Shown here piece after piece: positions 24,821-34,146 of a DNA stretch of 64,000 bases. Both the position numbers and the translations under genes were made by a program. Below the pieces are notes generated by a model, which ran no database searches, was not told where the DNA came from, and saw nothing but the letters and a program-made list of their open reading frames with translations. The number at the start of each line of letters is the position of its first letter. Position 1 is the first letter of the stretch. Origin of the DNA: Mantis religiosa (lineage: Eukaryota > Arthropoda > Insecta > Mantodea > Mantidae); assembly GCA_030765055.1 (NCBI GenBank), contig CM060952.1, positions 86,760,993 to 86,824,992 of the forward strand, in the 5' to 3' direction.

Positions 24821-26105
24821 GTTAATAGTATATATTTTTGGGGGAGGGGCTTTGCCCCTCCCCGTGGTGTTTAAAGTGAATGATGAAGTTTATTTGTGGT
24901 TTAGTTTAGGGAGGGATTTTCCTTCCCCGGTGTAAGATGATGAGAGAAGTGTTGTAAGTGATAATGTGGTGTAGTAATGGATGAGTAAAGTTTTTTTCTT
25001 TTTCTTTTTTTGGATGGTTGTTTTGTAGTGAAGGATATTGGTGAATTGAGTTATGGATTATTATTATGGATAATTTGAGTGAAAGATGAAGGAGGATTTT
25101 AATGAATTATTTTAAGAAGTGGATATTTGGAAAAATGGATTTAAGGAGTTGATTTGATAAATTATGGAGATGTTATTTTATTTAAATTTGGTGTAAAATG
25201 AGGATTGTTAAATTTTGAGAAAGTGTGTTTTGAGAAATTATAGAATAGGAATTTTTATATATATATATATAATTATGTTGAAGATTTAGGAGATTTAATA
25301 GTTGAAATGTGTTTTGGTATAATGTTAATTTGATATTTTTGTCTTAATAAGGTAAAAAAAATTAAATTATAAATAGATGAAATAAATAAATTAAATTGAA
25401 TTGTTTGGTTTGGTTGTTTGAAGGTTATTGTAATGGTTTAATTTTGAAATATATGAAAGTTATTGAATGTATAATTATTGTTTGTTTAATATGTTTGAAT
25501 TGTATTGTTATTTTTTGAATTTGAAATTTATATTTTATTTGATATAAAGTAGATTTGAAAAAAAAATATTGATTGTTGTAGAATTAAAAATAATAATTGA
25601 ATTTGTTTGTATAAATTGACATAATGTATTTTAATTTGTTTAAAGAATTTGGAGTTAATAATTTGTAAATCCTGTGATTGTTGTAATGTAAATTTTATGA
25701 ATTATTTTTATATAAGTTTTTGGTTAAATGTTTTGTAAGTTTTTAAGAAGGTTTTTTTATCAGTTATAAGTTTTAAATGTACTGGTTACCAGTACATTAA
25801 GTATCGGTTTCCGGTATTGTAGTCTTATTTTGTAATTGTAGCTGGTTGCCAGTTATTTGTATATTGGATTCCAGTAAATTTTTATTAGTTAAATTGTAAA
25901 TTTTAAAAATGGTAGTTTTTGTATTTGTTTAAAATTTTTTCTTTTTTTTTCTTTTAATTTTTGTTTTATTTTATTATCTGAAAAATGATTGTTTAAATTG
26001 TATTTTTGTATTTATGTGGTAGTTAATAAATTAGAATTTGGAAATCATGTCCCGGTATAAGAAATTAGGTACCGGGATTAGATTTTCAGATTTTATTTAT
26101 TTATT
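24821..26105 (+). mobile_element. Cytosine-depleted insertion of unknown type
   Basis: A 1285-bp segment bounded by a 13-bp direct repeat TGTACACAATATA (24808-24820 and 26106-26118), as expected for a target site duplication. Inside, the + strand is almost free of C: positions 25005-25760 (756 nt) hold only four (25343, 25620, 25671, 25672), while G is common. It opens with a perfect GC hairpin (24841-24863), has a 60-bp tandem duplication of paired hairpins (25780-25895) and a further perfect stem (26050-26077), and ends in a TTTATTTATTTATT tail. No open frame of note on either strand and no terminal inverted repeats. The one-sided tail plus 13-bp duplication suggests target-primed insertion of an RNA copy. 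No known family is recognised. Confidence 0.6.
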
Positions 26106-26118
26106 TGTACACAATATA

Positions 26119-26639
26119 AAGAAAGCGGTTCAAAATTCAAAGAGTACGGGTGAAAGACTTTCAAAAGCTGATTAACATTGCTCACTACCAAAGAGGTGGT
26201 ACCGAATGTGTGAAACGTACAGAACTTCCTCGAGTTTTACCAACAGAAAAGAGAAATTGCTACAGTATGTAAACTCATGAATGTTGATTAAAGAAAAGAT
26301 CCGTTTTGAAGGTAAGGACACATTCTGGAAAATACTTAAAGGCATGGGATATTGATATACTTCATGTTACGTACGCTGTGCTGATGTTTTGAAGTACTCT
26401 ACTATACTCCCGCCTTCTCTGACTTCTCTAAACCGAGCCATGCTACACCAGCGACCTCCCATAACAACTGCACTCGTTCGCCAAACAGATAACACACACA
26501 TTTGTGATTTTGTCCTTGGTAAAGAGATCTTTATGAATGTTCACACCAGTTTTCTTTCCGGGTGTTCATGTTCATCATAACATGCTCATATTATTCTAGA
26601 TGAACGTTCGCAGATTGATTTTATTGTATATTTCCTTAC
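26119..26639. other. No feature recognised
   Basis: Flank between the C-poor insertion and the LINE. The true 5' end of the LINE may lie in here. Confidence 0.4.
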
Positions 26640-26710
26640 ACAGTTGGTGTCTGGAGCTTGAGGAGATCGGACGTGCCAGGTAGAGAGACAGGTAGAAACG
26701 AGTTGAGACA

Positions 26711-27699
26711 ATGGGTGTTGACTTGGTGGTTTACCGGGCGAGGATCGGAATGTGGTCGGGTCTGCGCTCACGGGGAACAGGTAGTCAGCGTGATGGTACT
26801 ACGGAAACTTCACAGAGTTATTTTGTAATATTTGTGTTAGTTACTTTACTAGTGATAGGCGGAATTGAGATTAATCCAGGACCTGTAGCGGACGAACGAT
26901 GTGGGAGCTGTATTAAAGTTCTGAGGACCGGACTTATGTGCAGTAATTGCTCGAAGTGGTTCCACTTTGGCTGCCAGAAAGTTAAGAGGGACATGAACAT
27001 CGAGGAAACCTGGGAATGTAAGGAATGCAGGGGAGCCAAGACCGTCACCGCAAATCAGAGGAAACTGGAGCAGCTTCAAGAAGAAGCACGGGAACTACGT
27101 ATTAAGCTACAACAGGCGGAAGATATCATTCGGAGGCTCGAAGCTGAAAACCGTCAACTGAAGGAGCAGGGGGAAGAAAGAGTAAAAGAAGAGGAGAAAT
27201 CTAGCCTTATAGTCGGTGACTCTATTGTGAGACATGCTGGAAATCCAACGGCGGAGGTAGTTTGCTATCCTGGCATAGGAGTTGACGGTCTGCTGAGGGA
27301 AATCGAGAGAAAGCAAAGGAGATGGAAGGCAACTATCGGACAATCGTATTACATGTCGGGAGCAATGACTTGCGGAGAAGTGTTAACTATGTGTTGGGTG
27401 ACATGTACGACTTAGTTAAAAGGACAAAACAGCTGTTTCCTTCAGCAAAAATAGTCGTCAGTGGAGTACTAAGACGACGCGACTCCAGCTGGAGAAAGGT
27501 GATGCAGGTAAATGAAGCTTTTTCATGGGTAGCGGAGCGACTGGGTGCTCAGTTTCTTGACCCGAATTCGTGGATTGAAGACTGGGACTATGGACGGGAT
27601 GGAGTACACTTGAACCGAAGAGGATCGTCAAAGCTGGCAGCTTTGTTCGCAAGGGTGACGAAGTGGGCTGACGGCAACGAGCATCAAGGGCAGCAATGA
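26711..27699 (+). pseudogene. LINE ORF1: 2A-like, PHD finger, esterase
   Basis: Opens at ATG 26711. Residues 38-50 are hydrophobic and lead into GIEINPGP (51-58), a 2A-like ribosome-skipping motif with Gly in place of the usual Asp. Residues 64-106 form a C4HC3 PHD-like finger (C64, C67, C77, C80, H85, C88, C103, C106). Residues 112-165 are a charged coiled coil. The SGNH hydrolase follows: GDS (169-171) and, after a one-base frameshift near 27325, GSND (27349-27360) and DGVHL near 27600. All three catalytic blocks are present. ORF1 proteins of this type bind element RNA or membranes; the esterase role is not settled. It ends at TGA 27697-27699, in the same frame as ORF2. Confidence 0.85.
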
Positions 27700-30477
27700 C
27701 ACCAACTTCAGGAAACCGTAGACTTTCAGGTAGGGGCTGATTCCTTAAGGCTGCTACAGGTAAATTGCCGTAGTATTATGAATAAAATTGTTGAGTTTTG
27801 GAATTTAGTAGAAATATGCAATCCGAGTGTCATTATAGGTACGGAATCATGGCTGAATATTGACATTAATGATTCAGAAGTATTCAGAACAGATTACAGG
27901 GTGTTTAGGAGGGACAGGGATGGAAGGGGAGGGGGGATCTTTATTTGCGCTAAATCAGAGCTAAACAGCAAAGCATTATGGGTAGAAGAAGAGGTTGAGA
28001 TTATGGCAAACGAAATTATTGATCATGCAAACAAAGGAAATAATTTAACAATAATAGCTTGCTATAGACCACCTGGAGAAACTGATTATGCTACACTTCA
28101 TAAACTAGTGGAGAAAATCTCTTCCGAAGGGGAAAAAAATGTTATATTAGCAGGGGATCTAAATCTGCCAAATGTAAACTGGGACGGACAGTTAATAGGA
28201 GGTGAAGCTCAAAAGCTCGTTAACTTTCTGGTTTGGGAGCAGGGGTTATTTCAAGTAGTGAAAACTGTTACTCGACAAACAGCATTACTGGACGTATTTT
28301 TATGCAAACCTGAGTCATTGTTTTCTGCATGCGATGTCTTGCCAGGTATAAGTGACCATCAGTGTGTGCAATTAGACATAAACTGGAAAGGGCAGACAAA
28401 CCGGTTTGAAACGGAACAAGTAATTAGTTGGGATTTCCATAGGGCGAACGGGGAGGCTATCCAAACATTTCTCCGGGAAAAATATGGGATATTTGTAAAA
28501 TCTGCCACTAGTGTAAATGAAGCATGGGTTAATTTCAAAACACTTATCCTGGAAACAATTAGAGAACACGTACCTTTTAAAGTTATTAAACATAAAGCGG
28601 ATCCAGAATTTTATACAAAATGTATTAGGAAACTAGAAAGACTAGGCACGCTTATAATAAAAGGAAGATATCAGAATGGCATCTTAACAAATTTAAAGAA
28701 TTAGCTAAACAATTACAAGACGAAAAGTTGCAAGCGCAGGAACGATTCTTAGATAACGTTTTTAGCGGGACAAATAATTGTTGGAGATCATTTTACAATT
28801 ATGTAAAAAGACGCAGGGGAAATAAAGAGAGCAAACCAGATTTTAACGTTAATGGGGTAGATGTATTAAGTGATAGGGACAAAGCTAATATATTAAATTC
28901 GCATTTTGTATCGGTTTTTCTTAAATCCGACGATAGTTCCGAACAGGAAATTGGGGAGAGTGGAGAAACGATTTTTCGAATAATGGCGCCCAAATTACGC
29001 AAAAGGATTAAGATGCTGCAAAACCGAAAATCAAGGGGACCAGATAATATACCTACTGAAATATTAAAGCTTGGGGGTGAAGCCATAATTCCCTATCTAA
29101 TGCTCTTGTTCAACATGTCAATTAACAACTGTGCCTTACCGGAAGACTGGAAAACAGCTATTATAGTTCCGATTTATAAAGGGGGTAATAAAACAGAAAT
29201 AAATAATTATCGGCCAGTTAGTCTAACTTCAGTAGTATGTAAATTAATGGAGCATTTAATTGCAGAATATATACGAGAGGAGTTAGAAAATAAAAAATGG
29301 TTTAATGAAGCGCAACATGGATTTAGACCTGGGTATTCGTGCGAAAGTCAAATTACTTCATTATTTCAAGATATGGCAGATGAGGTAGATGCAGGGGGAA
29401 GAACTGATGCAGTGGTAATTGACTTTTCTAAAGCTTTTGATGTAGTGCCACATAGTTTACTTATTTGTAAGCTAGCTAATACAGGAATTGACAAACGCGT
29501 AGTATTATGGGTTAAACATTTTTTGAAAGGGAGAACGCAAAAAGTTAAAGTAGGTAAAGAGCTGTCTGATAGTGGAACTGTAAGTTCGGGTGTGCCGTAA
29601 GGCTCTGTACTAGGGCCTTTACTGTTTCTCATTTTTGTTAATGACATTGCTGTTAATATTAACTGCCAGATAAGGTTGTTTGCAGACGATTGTATCATTT
29701 ATAATAAAATTCGGAATACAGTGCATGAAACCGCTCTTCAGGATGATTTAAATGAAATCTGTAATTGGGCTGCGGCTAACAAAATGTCAATTAATGCCAA
29801 GAAAAGTAAGTCGATTGTTTTTAGTAGAACTAAGGGCAAAATTATTGTTAACTATCACATGGGAGGGGTGCAAATTCCACAGGTGGACAGCTGCAAATAC
29901 TTGGGAGTGTACCTGGCAAGTAATGCTGGATGGGACGAACAAGTAAATTCCACAACTAGGAATGCGTGGAAGGCATTACATTTCGTAATGAGAATATTGA
30001 AAAAGGGGAGCGCTAGGTCCAGGGAAATTGCCTACAAGGCCTTAGTGCGGCCGGTTATGGAATATGGAGTAGCATGCTGGGACCCGTATAGAGCTAACCA
30101 AATCGATCCATTAGAAAAAATACAGAAGAGGGCAATAAAATTCATAAAAAGAGGCAAGTATTTTGGGCCTATAAAAGGAGATGAGACTAAATGGGAGGAT
30201 TTAAGAATTAGGCGTAAAAAACAGGTTGGTAGCATTATTCAAAGCTAATGCTGGTGTAAAGGCATGGGTGGACGTTAATGTAAGGTTAGATAATCCGGAT
30301 TATTATGGACGAAACGATCATAGGTATAAAATTAAGGGTAGAAGATACAGAACCGACGTAGGAAAATTTTCTTTTGTTAATAGAACCATTGAAGAATGGA
30401 ATGAATTGCCTGTAGCAGTCTTTCAGGGCTGTCCCCTGTCGTTGAAGAAATTTAGAAAAAATCTAGATGGTTTATAG
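27700..30477 (+). pseudogene. LINE ORF2: endonuclease and reverse transcriptase
   Basis: The frame directly after the ORF1 stop reads LLQVNCRSIMNK (APE endonuclease block with its Asn), IIGTESWL (Glu), LAGDLNLPNVNW and GISDHQC (catalytic His). A frameshift near 28690 moves to the frame of the RT: PDNIPTEIL, YRPVSLTS, QHGFRPGYSCESQI, VVIDFSKAFDVVPH, GVP/GSVLGPLLF and LFADDCIIY. A TAA at 29598-29600 replaces the conserved Gln of GVPQG. A second frameshift near 30225 precedes the C-terminal block ending at 30477 (RTIEEWNELP). Endonuclease nicks the target and RT copies the RNA there. No ATG precedes the endonuclease Asn in this frame; the first is at 27778. Confidence 0.9.
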
Positions 30478-30664
30478 TTTAACTTTTGAATTATAATGGT
30501 ATATAATATGTAAATAAAGAAGTAATTAGATAAGTTTTAAGTGACTAAAGTAAAATAATATCATGTTTGTATTGTTTACTGTATTATTGTTGTAAATCTA
30601 GTATATGTAATTTGATCTGTATTCTTAACTCTGCCACCGGGTAGTACCCAATTGCAGTTAATAA

Positions 30665-31088
30665 ATACATACATACATACATACATACATACATACATAC
30701 ATACATACATACATACATACATACATACATACATACATACATACATACATACATACATACATACATACATACATACATACATACATACATACATACATAC
30801 ATACATACATACATACATACATACATACATACATACATACATACATACATACATACATACATACATACATACATACATACATACATACATACATACATAC
30901 ATACATACATACATACATACATACATACATACATACATACATACATACATACATACATACATACATACATACATACATACATACATACATACATACATAC
31001 ATACATACATACATACATACATACATACATACATACATACATACATACATACATACATACATACATACATACATACATACATACATAC
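30665..31088. repeat. (ATAC)n array at LINE 3' end
   Basis: About 424 bp, some 106 units of ATAC with no visible variant. It starts directly at AATAAATACATAC, so it joins the LINE 3' end without spacer. Several overlapping frames on both strands through it are artefacts. Confidence 0.97.
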
Positions 31089-31292
31089 GAGTAATGGGAA
31101 ATCGACAATACAGTGGGTTCAAGCGATAGTAAAATCATTTAAGAGCTAGTTGCTAATGATGACTTTCATGTGCCATTCTATTTGCATACACAGGATATAG
31201 AAAGTTAATTAACAACTTTCCGTTTGAAAAAAAAATATAACCACTGGACAATTCAAACGAATAAGAGTGTCTAGAAAATGGATACCTCCACA

Positions 31293-31312
31293 TTCTCTCC
31301 CTCCCTCCCTCA

Positions 31313-31398
<86 letters not shown>
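31293..31398. repeat. (CT)n microsatellite
   Basis: CCCT-rich edge then about 84 bp of perfect CT repeat, touching the head of the next SINE. Confidence 0.96.
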
Positions 31399-31399
<1 letters not shown>

Positions 31400-31401
<2 letters not shown>

Positions 31402-31645
31402 CCACGCCGTGGCTCAGTGGTTAGACCCCTTGGCTCTCACCAAGGCGACCCGGGTTCGATCCCAGGCAACCGCAAAGTGAGATTTGTAGTGGACAACACG
31501 GCGCTGGGGCGGGTTTTCTCCGGGACCTCCGGTTTCCCCCGCCATCTCATTCCACCAGTGCTCCATCTTCATCTCATGTACCACTAGTGTCACCGCCTGC
31601 GGTGCCGTATGTAGTAAAAGCGGGCGTTAAACACTACACATTTCA
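31400..31645 (+). mobile_element. SINE family B (tRNA-Glu-like), copy 1
   Basis: The head has CGTGGCTCAGTGGTTAGA (A box), a hairpin CCTTGG-CTCTCAC-CAAGG matching an anticodon arm with CTC, and CGGGTTCGATCCCAGG (B box). This resembles tRNA-Glu. The body has GGACAACACGGCGCTGGGG and GGGTTTTCTCCGGGACCTCC. It ends near AAACACTACACATTTC. Confidence 0.85.
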
Positions 31646-32977
31646 TTTCTTTCTCTCTCTTATTCATAGGGCATTAGTAGCAAAATAGCAGTGATGTACA
31701 TTTTGACAGTCAGGTAAATGTATTGCACATTTTCTATTTTAATTATACTTATTTTTGGAGCAAGTAAAAATAGGTTCTAAATGTTTGTATTTTATTTCAA
31801 ATGTCGCTGGTTGCATCCTTTGAAGGCGTTAAATATAAATATCAATCTGAGCTATGCTGAACACAAACACATTTTTGTAAAATATCTCTTTATTAGGTGT
31901 AAAATATTCATATAGAGGTTTTCAATGGAATGTTTTTCTTCCTCTAAACACTACAGTTAAAGCTGTAGCAAAAGTAAAACAGGAAAAATTGCATGTAAAG
32001 AAATACTCTGTGTGAAATAACAGTGACAGTGCTAGATTTAAAGTGAGAAACATAACTGAAATAAAAATGTTTTTATATAAAGGAAGATATATTTGTTATT
32101 CCTTCATTTCACTTTGCAAGTTGGATAGAGATAAAAGCTTCTCTCTTCACAAATACCAGGATCTTTTCACAGAATTTCCACGTCGCTTATAGATTTTTCC
32201 TGTCCTTTTAGAATTTGGGAGCAGTTGGAAGTCCGAATTGCCTATTCAGTTTGGTACACCTGAGAGTTTATCGCTTCAACCTGGTGCTGGATGTTCAAAC
32301 TTTGTGTGTCATTCAGCGACATGATGCAGTCCGTTCACGTACTTGGCCAACCGCACATGGAGAGGCAAATGTTATATAGGGTAAGGTCGATTTGTGACGA
32401 CATCGAAATCATACATGGATTGCGAGGTCTACAGTGAGAGATGCAGTGCGACTTTTTTTTAATTTAATTTACTGATGGTGACTGGTTTCATCATCTCCTT
32501 CAATAAAATGGGTAAGTAAAACTTTTAAAAGTAGTTTTTAAAGTGCTCTATGCTTTCATCCGTGGCTTTCCTTTTAGCGGCAGACGGCAAAGAGCGCCGA
32601 AGTCGCGGACAGGCGAAACACAGCCCAGCCATGTTTTTGGGTCACTCGGTATTCACACCGTTTTCCAGTATGGTTCCAGCAATTAAAACTTTGGAAATAA
32701 CAGTTATTCCCTTAAATCAGTCATTACATGTGTTTGATACTAAAATTTGTTGTTTTTGTCCTTTCCATGTAGGGCAGAAAATAAAAACAAAGTAAGCTAT
32801 GTCATTTTAAGAAACTCTGGATGTAATAACATTTTCAAAATACAAGATATTCTTTGAGGAAAGCCGTTAGACTTGTCTTTTTCTGTGGAACTATCAACTT
32901 TTAAATATACAACAATATCCTCAAGTGACTGTAGAAATGTTTTTCAAGATAAAAACCTACATTGAAAGACAGCAGAT
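31646..32977. other. No feature recognised
   Basis: AT-rich DNA with short chance frames. Nothing assignable. Confidence 0.45.
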
Positions 32978-33194
32978 GCCCGCCTCTGTAGCGTAGGTGG
33001 TAGGATGCCTGCCTCACGTTCAAGAGGTCCTGACTTCGAGTATCGGTTAGGGTAAGTTATCTGGATAAGATTTTATTTCCGTGGGTTTTCCTTATCCTGA
33101 AAGAAAACTGCCTAGCAACTGTAAGTTCTATGGATCCTGGGCTCATTTGAGTATCATTTCATACATCGTCCGGATGTAAATTAAAAAAAAAAAA
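32978..33194 (+). mobile_element. SINE family A, copy 7
   Basis: Starts GCCCGCCTCTGTAGCGTAGG. The head is well kept up to a mutated B box (GACTTCGAGTATCGG), followed by the body with small deletions and a 12-nt A tail. Confidence 0.92.
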
Positions 33195-33843
33195 CAGACG
33201 AAGATATACCATGGAAAGTCTTCGTCATGCAGTAGTCGTAAATTCTAATTTATCCCCCATTTTTGATGTGAAGACACGTGCATGTACTTCTCAGCAGTAA
33301 ATGTAAGTTTGCATGTGCGCATTATTCTCAAATATAATAATTTTACGGAATATTTTGGGGCATATTTTTTCACAGCTTAAGAGCATACTTGCATGCACAT
33401 TACAAGAGGTTTCTGAGCAAGAAGTCTCTAACGCTAGTCCAATATAGCCAATATGCGTTTCTTGAATTTCCTATAAATATCCTTATCCACCATTTCAATA
33501 ATATTGTGTGGTTGCAGACTGTAAGAGATGTACAAAAGCTTTCTACACAAAAGTAGTACTTATTACAATTAATTTAAGGCCAATAGCATAACTCTTCCTG
33601 AGATAATCATTATTTTCAAATATATCATGACCAGACATCGGAGCCTGTACACCTTTAAAGGCATATGAAGTTTACGAGTCTCGCTGACGTCAATCCCGAG
33701 GACAACACGCAGAGATAGTCCGGTTAGCAGCGCGTAGGTTTAGTTTCACTACAACTACTGCTCCCCACACAGGTAGATCTGTCTACCAAGGAGTGCAAGG
33801 TGATTGACATATTGTATTAATAACATTACTTTCACAACAATTA
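33195..33843. other. No feature recognised
   Basis: No motif. It may contain eroded upstream sequence of the hAT fragment that follows. Confidence 0.4.
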
Positions 33844-34146
33844 TTGGATAATCTACATTTTATAAATCAGAGGTTTTGGGTATTATCAACAACCATTAAA
33901 CAGTTTGAAGAATGTACTTTCGAGCTATCTAAAAGCAGTCGAGAACGTGTCTCAAAAATTAAGAATATACAGAATGCACCACCTACCAAACTAACAAATA
34001 ATGAATTGTACAGTATTCAAAGCAAAAATACTAGATTTACTATGCTGCGTAATATAACAAATAACCTAGATCGCAGACGAAATGTTTTGTACTACTCATA
34101 TGCACCATTAACGTCATGTGACGTTGACCAAACTTTCTCCCAATAA
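33844..34146 (+). pseudogene. hAT transposase C-terminal fragment
   Basis: A frame of 100 codons without an ATG at its start: LHFINQRFWVLSTTIKQFE, a Lys/Ser-rich middle, and YYSYAPLTSCDVDQTFSQ at the end. The last block matches the dimerisation region of hAT-type transposases (YAPLTSVDVERSFS), here with ER changed to DQ. The N-terminal catalytic part is absent. An internal region is repeat-like but unrecognised. The family call rests mainly on the C-terminal motif. Confidence 0.65.

Larger units (their letters stand above)
26640..31088 (+). mobile_element. CR1-like LINE, nearly full length
   Basis: A two-ORF non-LTR retrotransposon: 5' leader, ORF1 (2A-like motif, PHD-like finger, coiled coil, SGNH esterase), ORF2 (endonuclease, reverse transcriptase), a short 3' region (30478-30664) and a long (ATAC)n array at the 3' end. 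An esterase ORF1 with a zinc finger is known in CR1/L2-type elements. One or two frameshifts per ORF and one stop make it inactive, but the coding sequence is otherwise well preserved, so the copy is fairly young. The exact 5' end is unknown and no target duplication was found. Confidence 0.85.

Noticed and set aside
24900..25200. Hammerhead ribozyme in the C-poor insertion
   Set aside because: GATGATGAGAGAAG superficially resembles the conserved core, but the flanking stems and the CUGAUGA and GAAA blocks are not in place.
30576..31149. Overlapping long frames on both strands at the LINE 3' end
   Set aside because: All are translations of the (ATAC)n repeat.
31400..31475. Functional tRNA-Glu gene
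   Set aside because: The head is tRNA-like but the acceptor stem does not close and a SINE body follows directly.
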